A stretch of 64,000 bases of DNA. Origin: Bacteroidia bacterium (lineage in GTDB: Bacteria; Bacteroidota; Bacteroidia; J057). Made by a program: the position numbers and the translations under genes. A model generated the notes under the pieces. That model saw only the letters and a program-made list of their open reading frames with translations. It was not told the DNA's origin and did no database searches. Positions within the stretch are counted from its first letter, which is position 1, and the number at the start of each line of letters is the position of its first letter. Where the stretch lies: the NCBI GenBank assembly GCA_033391075.1, contig JAWPMV010000001.1, positions 6,200,001 to 6,264,000 of the forward strand, in the 5' to 3' direction. Below are positions 53,978 to 63,057 of this stretch, in pieces.

Positions 53978-55333
53978 TTATACTGGTCCGGTCGTATGGT
54001 GCAAGCTTTCTTCCAGGTATGGATGATTGATTGGCGCCAAATTAGCCTTGGTCAGAGAAGAGAATACAACATACAGGAAAATACCAGCGAAAGTCAGGAA
54101 GAAACCGATTTCCATCAGTCCCATATCCCAGTAGCTTTCCATTGCTCCAGGCATAATGATCACAAAAAGATCCAACCAGTGGCCGATCAATGCGATGATT
54201 GCGATAGGAACGAAATACTTGGGAATTCTTTTCGCATTTCTACTCATTAAGCCAAAGAAAGGAATAACGAAGCAGAGCAAAATGTTCAAGAAGAACAATA
54301 CGTTGAAATTACCTCCTACATAAATCGGTGAGTCAGTAATGTAACGCTTGATATAGTAAACACCTTCTTCCGGAATATTTGAGTACCAGATCAGAATCAA
54401 CTGAGCTACAAAAATGTATCCCCAGAATACGGTGAATCCAAATGCATACTTAAAGATGTCGTGGAAATGAGAATCATTGGTAAACTGCATATATCCCTGA
54501 CGCTTCAGGAACAAGAGCAAAAGACCCAGGGTAAACATAGAAGCTTTGAAAGAAGCTCCAAAGATATAAACCCCATAGATTGTACTGAACCAGTGAGGCT
54601 CAAGAGACATCAACCAATCTACTGCCCAAAGACAGTAAGAGAAGGCAAAGAAGAATACGAAAGCAGCTGAGATCTGAGTAGTTCTCTTGAAGTGAGAGAT
54701 GTTTTCAGCGCTACCTTCAGAATCCTGGGCAATAGAAAGTCTTCTCAGATAAATAGCTGCTCCAATCCAAACAACAAAGTAAACGATGTTGCGGGTGATG
54801 AAGCTGCCTTTATTCAAAAAGCCTTCTTTAGCCTTGAGAATTTCGTCTCCTTCTGGTATATGTGTCCATTCATACAGTCCGTCCAGGAAGAAGAACAAGA
54901 CAACCAGGGTAAGTGCTCCTATGGGCACATACATAGTCATGGCTTCTGATATTCTTCTTACAGCTGTGTGCCAGCCTCCGTTTCCTACCTGGTGAACGGC
55001 GAGAAAGAACATAGCTCCCATAGCGAGAGTCATGAAATATACACTACAAAGCAGGAAGTTTGCCAACAGGCGAGTGCCAGTGGTTTTGACATGATGTCCT
55101 CCGTGCCCTGCATCATCGGCAGTATCTGCAACCGGTTGAATAGTACTTGCGATATGCTCAAGTTCAACATGAGCATCCGGACCTGCCTTACTGGTGGCCT
55201 CACCAGCGACAAAGTATCCGGCAAATAACAAGAGAAGTCCAACACCGATCAGACCATAAACGATGTTCCTAACGCGAGTTGAAAATTCAAAGCGCTGGGT
55301 TAACTGTTCTGGAGTATAGTGTACGTGTGCCAA
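53978..55333 (-). CDS. actF: Alternative complex III subunit ActF
   Basis: The 451-residue membrane protein has about ten helices and the ActF/ActC-type pattern (TRNIVYFVVWIGAAIYLRRL; CLWAVDWLMSLEPHWFSTIY). ActF is one of two similar membrane subunits; ActC (its paralog in this cluster) carries the quinol site. Translation begins at a TTG (55333-55331): the in-frame codons upstream reach a stop without an ATG, and the first internal Met is far downstream. Confidence 0.88.
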   Translation of the reverse strand: MAHVHYTPEQLTQRFEFSTRVRNIVYGLIGVGLLLLFAGYFVAGEATSKAGPDAHVELEHIASTIQPVADTADDAGHGGHHVKTTGTRLLANFLLCSVYFMTLAMGAMFFLAVHQVGNGGWHTAVRRISEAMTMYVPIGALTLVVLFFFLDGLYEWTHIPEGDEILKAKEGFLNKGSFITRNIVYFVVWIGAAIYLRRLSIAQDSEGSAENISHFKRTTQISAAFVFFFAFSYCLWAVDWLMSLEPHWFSTIYGVYIFGASFKASMFTLGLLLLFLKRQGYMQFTNDSHFHDIFKYAFGFTVFWGYIFVAQLILIWYSNIPEEGVYYIKRYITDSPIYVGGNFNVLFFLNILLCFVIPFFGLMSRNAKRIPKYFVPIAIIALIGHWLDLFVIIMPGAMESYWDMGLMEIGFFLTFAGIFLYVVFSSLTKANLAPINHPYLEESLHHTTGPV

Positions 55334-55393
55334 GATTTCTAATTTTTTAAGCGAATATTCTATTTAAAGAGTGTTTGATCTTCTCACACTCAC

Positions 55394-56089
55394 TTATTCT
55401 TGTTCCTGAAATTTCTGGATGTAGCAGATCACTTCCCAGCGCTGCTGCGGGCTCAATTGAGATGCATAAGATCCCATATTGTTCTTTCCATAAGTAAGGG
55501 TGTGGAACATCTTACCGGCAGGAAGTTCTTTGAGAGCTGCACTATTATATGCAGGAGGAGGCGCATAGGCTCCTTTTGTTACCAGGCTTCCCTGTCCTTT
55601 TCCATTGGGACCATGACAAACGATACACATGATCTCATAGGTTTCTTTTCCTCTTTGGAAAGTAGCCTCTGTACAGTTAAGCCCATCATCATTGATCGCA
55701 GGATCAGAAAGGGGACTTGTTACTTCAGCAGATGCCTCATAGCCTTCAAAGGTATTTTCAAGATGGTAAGGCTTGAAATTCTCTCCTCTATACCAGGACT
55801 CTCCTCTTGGAACCGTACCAGCAGGAGCGGTTTGCGCAGCAGTTTTGCTATCGAAGCCATTTCCTGTAAAGTATTTTACTGTATCCAATCCTTCTGGAAG
55901 CGCGCTATAGTTCCCACCTGTATTCGTAGAATAAACAGTTTGAGAATAAGGCTCCAGCGGGAGAGAGTTGTACATGTTGGGTGAGTACTCAATGTTTCTC
56001 ACAGATTTATCATTATAACAACCTGTAAGTCCCAGTCCTACAAGGACGAGGGCGAGTACGAGTGTGTATGTATATCTGAAGGCTTTCAT
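55394..56089 (-). CDS. actE: Alternative complex III monoheme cytochrome c subunit ActE
   Basis: The 231-residue lipoprotein has a lipobox LTGC near residue 24 and one c-type heme motif, MCIVCHGPNGKG, around residue 155. A C-terminal NMGSYASQLSPQQRWEVICY supplies the Met ligand. It accepts electrons from ActA within the complex. Its ATG overlaps the actD end by four bases... the order is actD then actE, with a shared ATGA. Confidence 0.88.
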   Translation of the reverse strand: MKAFRYTYTLVLALVLVGLGLTGCYNDKSVRNIEYSPNMYNSLPLEPYSQTVYSTNTGGNYSALPEGLDTVKYFTGNGFDSKTAAQTAPAGTVPRGESWYRGENFKPYHLENTFEGYEASAEVTSPLSDPAINDDGLNCTEATFQRGKETYEIMCIVCHGPNGKGQGSLVTKGAYAPPPAYNSAALKELPAGKMFHTLTYGKNNMGSYASQLSPQQRWEVICYIQKFQEQE

Positions 56090-56610
56090 ATTTTGTCTAC
56101 TTCTTTTTCTGTGATCTCATAAGCACCAGTGTCAGCAAAAATCTGACGAACCGCTGCTTCATCATCCAGCTTTTTCTTATCAATCGCAACTACGAAAACA
56201 TCATCTGTTTGACGGTCATCCATCAAAACAGCCTTTTTACCCGGCCAATAACGACCTACTATAAAGAAGGTCAATACCATACCATGAGCTGCGAAAAGTA
56301 CAGTCAACTCAAAGGTAATGGGCACTGCATCCGGATAGGCGAGAGAGGGCTTACCACCGATATTCATCGGCCAGAGAACTCCGTAAATAAGTCCCATCAT
56401 GGTAAGAGCTGTCATCGCTCCCATACATCCATAAATGAATGAAGCAACTGAGAGACGGGTACGCTTGATTCCCAGATATGGCTCAATACCATGAACCGGG
56501 AAAGGAGTGTACACATCATATATCAACTGTCCCTTTTTCTGAAGAGCTGCGAGGCCTTCAAGAAGTGCGTCAGGGTTCCAGTATTTTCCAAGCAAAAAAT
56601 CCTTTTTCAT
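56086..56610 (-). CDS. actD: Alternative complex III subunit ActD (DUF3341)
   Basis: The 174-residue protein has the DUF3341 pattern: KKGQLIYDVYTPFPVHGIEP, then two membrane helices and RYWPGKKAVLMDDRQTDDVF. ActD is a small structural membrane subunit without cofactors. It overlaps actE by four bases and follows actC by 47. Confidence 0.9.
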   Translation of the reverse strand: MKKDFLLGKYWNPDALLEGLAALQKKGQLIYDVYTPFPVHGIEPYLGIKRTRLSVASFIYGCMGAMTALTMMGLIYGVLWPMNIGGKPSLAYPDAVPITFELTVLFAAHGMVLTFFIVGRYWPGKKAVLMDDRQTDDVFVVAIDKKKLDDEAAVRQIFADTGAYEITEKEVDKI

Positions 56611-56657
56611 CTATCTTCTTTTTGCGATGTTTCTTAATGATTAGTCAAAAAGCTTCT

Positions 56658-58052
56658 TTATGATTTCACTGTAACTTCCAGATCAACCGGCTTCTTAGGA
56701 TTCCGTACCAGCGTTTTCACCTCGAAGATGTTTACAACCGGAAGGAATTTTGAGAAGAGTAGATACAGGGTAAAGAATACTCCAAAGAATCCGATGAGGA
56801 TTCCATACTCGGTAATGGTTGGTGTGTACATTGTCCAGCTGGAAGGCAGGAAGTCCTGATGCAGCGAGGTTACAATGATCACGAATCGTTCGAACCACAT
56901 CCCAATGTTCACGAAGATGGACATGATGAATGTTACCGTCATATTGGTTCTGATCTTCTTGAACCAGAAAAGCTGAGGAACAATCATGTTACAGGAGAAC
57001 ATTATCCAGTATGCCCAGGCATAAGGCCCAAATGCACGGTTGATGAAGATGTAGCGTTCCCACATCACACCTGAGTACCATGCAGTAAAGAACTCAGTCA
57101 TATAGGCGAAACCAACCAGGGTACCTGTAGCCAATACGATTTTCGCAATTGACTCCATGTGGTCCATGGTGATGTAATTTTCTAGCTTGTAAACTTTGCG
57201 GGTGATGATCATCAGGGTTTGTACCATACCAAATCCTGAGAAGATCGCTCCTGCCACGAAGTAAGGAGGGAAGATGGTGGTGTGCCATCCGGGGATCACC
57301 GAGGTAGCAAAGTCCATACTTACGATGGAGTGTACAGAAAGTACCAGAGGAGTTGCAAGACCAGAAAGGATCAGAGAAACAATCTCAAAGCGAGACCAGT
57401 TTCTGGAAGAACCTTCCCATCCAAAACTAAGTGCTCCATAAACAGCAGCTCCTATCTTTTTACCTTTCTTAGCCAGTCTATCTCTTAGGGTTGCAAAATC
57501 AGGAATCATACCTAGATACCAGAAGACCAATGAAACGGTCAGATAGGTAGAAATAGCAAAAACGTCCCAGAGAAGCGGAGAATTGAAGTTTACCCAGAGA
57601 GATCCACGTGTATTGGGCAGAGGTCCGAACCAACCGGCCAACCAGGGACGCCCCATGTGAATAATTGGGAAAGCACCCGCACAGATTACAGCGAAAATAG
57701 TCATCGCCTCAGATGCACGGTTGATGGAGTTTCTCCATTGCTGTCTGAAAAGTAACAATACCGCAGAAATCAGGGTTCCTGCGTGACCAATACCTACCCA
57801 AAATACGAAGTTGGTAATGTCAAATGCCCAACCTACGGTAGGATTGAGGCCCCAGGATCCGATACCTTCCCAGACGGTCCAACCAATGAAGGCAAAACCC
57901 ATGGTCATTACGGCAGCAGAGAAGAGTGTTCCCAGCAACCACCATTTGTTGGGTTTGGCTTCGATGGGAGCAAAAACATCATCGGAAACCTGCTTATAAT
58001 AGTCTGTATTTGTGACCCATTTCTGTCTAATGGGTGATTCAACGTGGCTCAT
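56658..58052 (-). CDS. actC: Alternative complex III membrane subunit ActC (NrfD/PsrC-like)
   Basis: The 464-residue integral membrane protein belongs to the NrfD/PsrC family with ten helices: VFWVGIGHAGTLISAVLLLF, FPIIHMGRPWLAGWFGPLP, TAWYSGVMWERYIFINRAFG, WFERFVIIVTSLHQDFLP. In alternative complex III the subunit holds the menaquinol-oxidising site near ActB. It lies 22 bases after actB. Confidence 0.92.
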   Translation of the reverse strand: MSHVESPIRQKWVTNTDYYKQVSDDVFAPIEAKPNKWWLLGTLFSAAVMTMGFAFIGWTVWEGIGSWGLNPTVGWAFDITNFVFWVGIGHAGTLISAVLLLFRQQWRNSINRASEAMTIFAVICAGAFPIIHMGRPWLAGWFGPLPNTRGSLWVNFNSPLLWDVFAISTYLTVSLVFWYLGMIPDFATLRDRLAKKGKKIGAAVYGALSFGWEGSSRNWSRFEIVSLILSGLATPLVLSVHSIVSMDFATSVIPGWHTTIFPPYFVAGAIFSGFGMVQTLMIITRKVYKLENYITMDHMESIAKIVLATGTLVGFAYMTEFFTAWYSGVMWERYIFINRAFGPYAWAYWIMFSCNMIVPQLFWFKKIRTNMTVTFIMSIFVNIGMWFERFVIIVTSLHQDFLPSSWTMYTPTITEYGILIGFFGVFFTLYLLFSKFLPVVNIFEVKTLVRNPKKPVDLEVTVKS

Positions 58053-58074
58053 ATCAGCTTAGTTATGGATAGCT

Positions 58075-61000
58075 TTATGAATATATTTCGTTATGTTTTT
58101 CTTCTTTGATCTCTTCATACTCAGCTTCGGTTCTGTTACGAACTTTGGTGAGGTATGCAACTGAAGAGAGAGTCTTCACTTCTTCCAGTGCGAGGTACTT
58201 ACGCTCATTATCTTCGCTCCAGAGTTTAGAGATTTCGCTTTCGGGATCATTTCTGTCTCCGAATACGATAGCTCCAGTTGGGCAAGACTGCTGACAAGCG
58301 GTGTATCCGCGGAAGTTAGGCTCGGGTTTAACCAGAGATGAACCCTGATTAACCTTGGCGCGAAGTTTAGCCTCCTGCAAACGTTGTACACAGAAAGAGC
58401 ATTTTTCCATTACTCCTCTAAAGCGTACTGTTACATCTGGATTCAGAACCAAACGACCGAGATCATTGTGGGCTGGGTTGATGTCTGTAAACTGCTCACC
58501 ATTGGTATAGTTGAACCAGTTGAAGCGACGAACTTTGTATGGGCAGTTGTTGGCACAGTAACGTGTACCTACACAGCGGTTGTAAGCCATTTGGTTCAGG
58601 CCTTCATCACTGTGGATGGTAGCCAATACCGGACAAACTGTCTCACAAGGAGCATTATCACAGTGCTGACACATCATCGGCTGGAATACAGTATCCGGAT
58701 TTTCAGGATTTCCGCTGTAGTAACGGTCGATTCGCATCCAGTGCATGGCACGACGATCCATTACTTCTTGCTTACCTACAACCGGTACGTTGTTTTCAGC
58801 CTGGCAACTTACTACACATGCACCACAACCTGTACATTTGTTGAGGTCGATGGCCATGGCCCAGTGAATCCTCCGCATAGTAGCAGGATCATCAAAGTGA
58901 GACTCCCAGAGAGAAAGCAGGTGCTTTTTCTTGTCTTTGTATTTACTTTGAGATTCTCTGTAGTCGTTTTCTGCGTCAGGAGCACTTTTATAAAGCGGAA
59001 GAACGGTTTCTTTGATGATCTCCTCTGTTCTGTCTGCATCTTCTTCCATTCCAAAGCTCTTCATGACTCCTACGAGGCTTTTGTCATAGGTATAATCATG
59101 TTCCTGAGCGAGTGCAAGTGGATATTTTCCACCTGTTTTGCTGATAGAAACTTTGGCTCCGTTGTTCAGGGTGTAAGCATTTACTCCACCTACTTTCGCA
59201 GCTACTTTACCAGCAGCTTCTCCATCTCTTCCATATCCCAGAGCGATACCAATGGTACCGGCAGCCTGACCTGTCTGAACATAAGCAGGAAGCGTGATAT
59301 CTTCTGCTCCGGCTCCACTGATTGATATTTTATCTCCATGCTTGATGCCATTTGCTTCGGCATAAGCGAAAGGAATTGTTACATAGTCATCCCAGGTAAC
59401 GCGGCTGATTGGATCAGGCATTTCCTGCAACCATGGATTGTTTGCATATGTTCCATCACCGATACCTACTTTAGCATAAGTGATCAACTCGAACTGATCT
59501 TCAGAACCTCCACCGGATTGAGCAGCGCTGGCAGCAGCAGGAATTCCTTCTGCATTGAAAACCGCCACTTCTGTAGATGCAGGCATAGAATAAAGACCTT
59601 TACGCAGGGTTTCATCCCAATCTTCCTCCAAAGGACTGATGATCAGACCTTCCCATTGCCCTCTCATATAGCCATAAAAATCCTGATCAGATCCCATCCA
59701 TTTCAGAACAGAATCCTGAGCCTGGCGAGTATCAAAAATCGGGTGGATAGTTGGCTGAACAAGACTAAAGTTAGTCGCTGTTTGCTGAGCATCGCCCCAT
59801 GATTCCAAATAGTGATGATCCGGAGTATGGTACTTACATGCTTTTGAAGTTTCATCATCTGTATTCGAGAAGGAAACAGATACGGCTACATTTTTCAAAG
59901 CGGCAGCCAGATCAGCACCCATGGCGTGATCGTATACCGGGTTACAGTTGTAGATAAATACTGCATCTACGCCTCCTCCTTTGATTTCCTGTACAAGGGC
60001 AGCCATTGCCTCGTCATCTCCCTGCTTCATGTGGCTGGGATTTGCGATGTCAAGGGTAGAACCGTAGTTGCCGAGCATCTCATTGATACCCGCTACCAGC
60101 ATTTGGTGGTTGGCATCATTGCTTCCGCAAACAACTAGAGATTCTCCACGAGCAGCTGCTAATTCGTCAGCAATTTTGTCAAGGAGGTTTCCACCTACGT
60201 TGAAACTGCTTCCACCGGGAAGTTCTCCTTTTCCGGTTTTGCGAGCTACCTTATTATATAGAGAGGTCAAGGCTTTCCCCATATTGCTTGGCTGGATGGT
60301 CGCACGCATATCCGCGTTTGCACCTGTCAAACTCAACAGAGACTCTACCTGGAAATGACGAGACATCCAGGCTCCGTCAGGATTACGGCCTTTGGTATAT
60401 TGAGAAGAAAATTCTACCGGTGAAACCCAGGTTCCCAGGAAATCACAGGCAAAACTTGCTATAACTTTCGCTTTGTCGAATTGGTAGGAAGGAATAGCTC
60501 TTGTACCAAATCCACTTTCATGTGCCTTAGCCAAAGCAGAAGCAGACAGGGCATCGTAAGTTACGTGCTGTCCATCTTCAAATTCTCCCAGGAATTCTCC
60601 GAAAAGGGCTTTCGTACTAGGACTAAGAATTGTACCAGATAAAACTCTGACTTTTCCTCCATTGGCTTTGATATCTGCCATAGCTTTTGCCATGTCTGTA
60701 TCAATCGCTCCCCAGTCCGTCAAACTTCCGCCTGACTTGGGAGCTTTTGCACGAGCCTGATCGTAGAGACTCAATACAGTAGCCTGACCAATGGCATCTA
60801 AGCCTCCGTTGGTAAGACGGGAATCAGGATTACCTTCCAGTTTGATCGGACGACCTTCGCGGGTCTTAACCATAACCGGAATTCCACCTGGTGTAGTAGA
60901 AGAATACCAGTTAGCAACACCGGGAATGATGTCCTGAGGTTTCTCTACATAAGGAATGGCTTTTTTTACCGGCCCTTCTACACATGCAGAAAGGGTTGCG

Positions 61001-61191
61001 GCAGTAATACCAAACCCTAACATTTTCATGAAATCCCTACGGTTCGCGCTAAGGTTCAGGTCTTCATCCTTAACATTTTCCAATGTCTGAGACATTGGGA
61101 TATCGGTAGGAAACTCCTTCCTCGCCTCTTCCAGATATTCAGGAGTTTGTTTTAGCTCATCTATACTTTTCCAGTACTTGGGCTTGTTCAT
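58075..61191 (-). CDS. actB: Alternative complex III iron-sulfur subunit ActB
   Basis: The 1038-residue subunit fuses a molybdopterin-oxidoreductase-like domain (about residues 80-750, believed to lack the Mo cofactor in this family) to a ferredoxin-type domain. The Cys clusters include [63 protein letters not shown] and CQQSCPTGA, fitting three 4Fe-4S and one 3Fe-4S centres. A Tat-like signal ([20 protein letters not shown]) sits about 50 residues in, the 'TAT-variant' arrangement of the family. It carries electrons from quinol to hemes. Confidence 0.94.
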   Translation of the reverse strand: MNKPKYWKSIDELKQTPEYLEEARKEFPTDIPMSQTLENVKDEDLNLSANRRDFMKMLGFGITAATLSACVEGPVKKAIPYVEKPQDIIPGVANWYSSTTPGGIPVMVKTREGRPIKLEGNPDSRLTNGGLDAIGQATVLSLYDQARAKAPKSGGSLTDWGAIDTDMAKAMADIKANGGKVRVLSGTILSPSTKALFGEFLGEFEDGQHVTYDALSASALAKAHESGFGTRAIPSYQFDKAKVIASFACDFLGTWVSPVEFSSQYTKGRNPDGAWMSRHFQVESLLSLTGANADMRATIQPSNMGKALTSLYNKVARKTGKGELPGGSSFNVGGNLLDKIADELAAARGESLVVCGSNDANHQMLVAGINEMLGNYGSTLDIANPSHMKQGDDEAMAALVQEIKGGGVDAVFIYNCNPVYDHAMGADLAAALKNVAVSVSFSNTDDETSKACKYHTPDHHYLESWGDAQQTATNFSLVQPTIHPIFDTRQAQDSVLKWMGSDQDFYGYMRGQWEGLIISPLEEDWDETLRKGLYSMPASTEVAVFNAEGIPAAASAAQSGGGSEDQFELITYAKVGIGDGTYANNPWLQEMPDPISRVTWDDYVTIPFAYAEANGIKHGDKISISGAGAEDITLPAYVQTGQAAGTIGIALGYGRDGEAAGKVAAKVGGVNAYTLNNGAKVSISKTGGKYPLALAQEHDYTYDKSLVGVMKSFGMEEDADRTEEIIKETVLPLYKSAPDAENDYRESQSKYKDKKKHLLSLWESHFDDPATMRRIHWAMAIDLNKCTGCGACVVSCQAENNVPVVGKQEVMDRRAMHWMRIDRYYSGNPENPDTVFQPMMCQHCDNAPCETVCPVLATIHSDEGLNQMAYNRCVGTRYCANNCPYKVRRFNWFNYTNGEQFTDINPAHNDLGRLVLNPDVTVRFRGVMEKCSFCVQRLQEAKLRAKVNQGSSLVKPEPNFRGYTACQQSCPTGAIVFGDRNDPESEISKLWSEDNERKYLALEEVKTLSSVAYLTKVRNRTEAEYEEIKEEKHNEIYS

Positions 61192-61254
61192 CTAATATCA
61201 GTTTTTATATCGAAGTATTGCCCGAATAACATCCGGGCAATAATCATTTTATTA

Positions 61255-62520
61255 TTAATAATGACATCTCGCACAATCCAGTCCTCCCATGTCAGCTACG
61301 GTATAGTCAGTAGGTTCTCCCAGGACTTTGACTTTTTCATTTCTGTGGCAGTTGATACACCAACCCATACCGAGGTCTGAGTATTGATAAACAACTTCCA
61401 TTTCCTCAACCGGTCCGTGGCAGGTCTGGCATTCCAGATTACCCACAACTACGTGTTGGGCATGGTTGAAATAAGCATGATCGGGGATGTTGTGAATACG
61501 AATCCATTCGATAGGCTGCTGTTCGTATCCCTCTATATAGGCTACTTCTTCCGGATCCCAACCTACAGCTTTGTAGATTTTTGCGATTTCCGGTGAGATA
61601 TCATTATCTCCCATGGCATCAGGATGACGCTCTGTAGGCTCATGACGATTGTAGATAGCCTTGTGGCAATTCATACAGACATTGACTGAAGGAATCCACG
61701 CACTCTTACTCTTGGTAGTACCTGTGTGGCAATACTTACAGTCAATTTCATACTCTCCTGCATGAATTTTGTGGCTGAAGTTGATCGGCTGCTCAGGCAT
61801 GTATCCCTGGTGCAGGCCGACTGTTCTTGCTTCCATGATGGTTTTGGCTAAACCTCCTACCAAAACAAAGACCGTAATCAGGGTGATCACGAATTTGTTT
61901 TGCAGCATGGCTTTGCTGGTTTCCATCACATTGGCAAACTCGAAAGGCTCTTTGCCTTCTTTCGACCGAACTGAAGTAACCAAAATCGCAGCGATTACTA
62001 CGAGGAGTAAGGCAACGATGAACAAAGCTGCGATCAGCGTAAGCAATCCATAGTAGATCGTAGGATCTGCAAACGGATCAGTAGGCTGTCCAGCTACATT
62101 ATTAACTGTATTTACAGGAGCTTTTGGCTCAGACTCCACCTTGATGTAGGCAAGAAGGTTTGAGATATCCTGATCCGTAAAAGTAGGAAAGGCATTCATG
62201 GCAGCTTTATTATTAGCTTCCCATAATGCGATCGCCTTGGCGTCTTTGTCAACAAAGATCATCTTGGGCGAATTACGAATCCAGCTTCCCAACCATTCCT
62301 CATCACCCGCATACTTGGTATGAATGTCTTTCAACATCGGTCCAGTGCCCTTACGGGTCACGGCGGGGTGGCAGGTCGTACAGTTAGCTTTGAAAAGGGT
62401 CTCTCCTTGAGTAGCATCTCCACTAGCGACTGAGATTTGAGCTGAAATCGGTGTCGCAGTAGCGAGAAGAAAGAAGAGGGTCAAACTTGTGAGTATGTTA
62501 ACCCAGGGTTTGCATCTCAT
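61255..62520 (-). CDS. actA: Alternative complex III multiheme cytochrome ActA
   Basis: The 421-residue protein has a signal peptide ending near residue 28, a small cytochrome c-type domain with ANCTTCHPAV (about 47-51), and two membrane helices near residues 155-183 and 213-234. A multiheme part follows with DCKYCHTG, VCMNCHKA, CQTCHGPV, WCINCHRN and DCARCHY. That gives six CxxCH motifs. The reference ActA of Rhodothermus marinus has five, so the N-terminal domain is extra. It is the first gene of the respiratory cluster. Confidence 0.92.
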   Translation of the reverse strand: MRCKPWVNILTSLTLFFLLATATPISAQISVASGDATQGETLFKANCTTCHPAVTRKGTGPMLKDIHTKYAGDEEWLGSWIRNSPKMIFVDKDAKAIALWEANNKAAMNAFPTFTDQDISNLLAYIKVESEPKAPVNTVNNVAGQPTDPFADPTIYYGLLTLIAALFIVALLLVVIAAILVTSVRSKEGKEPFEFANVMETSKAMLQNKFVITLITVFVLVGGLAKTIMEARTVGLHQGYMPEQPINFSHKIHAGEYEIDCKYCHTGTTKSKSAWIPSVNVCMNCHKAIYNRHEPTERHPDAMGDNDISPEIAKIYKAVGWDPEEVAYIEGYEQQPIEWIRIHNIPDHAYFNHAQHVVVGNLECQTCHGPVEEMEVVYQYSDLGMGWCINCHRNEKVKVLGEPTDYTVADMGGLDCARCHY

Positions 62521-62667
62521 AGGTATGTCGTGTTAATGACGCTCGTGTGTGAGTTAAATCCACAATTTGAATGACGTAATGGGTCAATTCAAATTTCGGC
62601 TCGCAAGTTAATACAGCTATTATTTAGGTCAAAGTTGTTTAGAGGAAAGAAATCGTGTTTTTCCTAC

Positions 62668-62686
62668 ATTTAGAACCGTTCTAAAT
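62668..62686. promoter_or_regulatory. Perfect palindrome, candidate operator
   Basis: ATTTAGAAC-C-GTTCTAAAT has nine-base arms around one base. Its core TTAGAAC-C-GTTCTAA has the 7-1-7 form used by Fur/PerR-type regulators. It lies about 150 bases upstream of actA and about 370 upstream of the ypdA-like gene. Confidence 0.4.
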
Positions 62687-63011
62687 AACATTTTCTGATT
62701 TTCTACGTTTAGGGCCTTCTTTTCAATGAAAGCAAGTCTCTCTTTTTTGAGGAAATATCCGTCACAAGGGCATTTTTCCTGTACAGTTCGGGCCTTTTGT
62801 TCTATGCCAAATCTTCGGTGTTTCAACAACAATTTCAGGCAATGATTTTTATCATTTATCTCCAAAAACATCCATTTATTATAAGGGTTTAAGAAAAATA
62901 TATCGTATGAATAAGTTGAAAGGATTTTCAATCAAAAAAGGAAGAAAGAAGAATTCTGGCATGGGAAGGATCAGGAATTTCATCAAATACACTCATCGCT
63001 GATTTTTTAGC

Positions 63012-63019
63012 TAATTTTG
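63012..63019 (+). promoter_or_regulatory. Candidate -7 box of the ypdA-like gene
   Basis: TAATTTTG matches TAnnTTTG and lies 38 bases before the ATG at 63058. No well-placed upstream TTG is seen. Confidence 0.35.
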
Positions 63020-63057
63020 CAGCAGATACAAGACAGAGCCAGTTTTTAACAATTGCT

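Larger units (their letters stand above)
62521..63057. other. Divergent control region upstream of actA and the ypdA-like gene
   Basis: 537 AT-rich bases between divergent genes. It contains the palindrome at 62668-62686, a related CTACGTTTAGGGCC at 62703-62716, and a TAATTTTG box at 63012-63019 facing the right-hand gene. A 100-residue minus-strand reading frame across 62629-62931 lacks any recognisable feature and was not accepted. Confidence 0.5.

Noticed and set aside
58384-59325. 313-codon plus-strand frame opposite actB
   Set aside because: It is a shadow of the certain actB gene, with Cys, Thr and Val-rich non-protein-like sequence.
62629-62931. 100-codon minus-strand frame upstream of actA
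   Set aside because: The composition looks random and it spans the palindrome. No homology pattern is recognisable.
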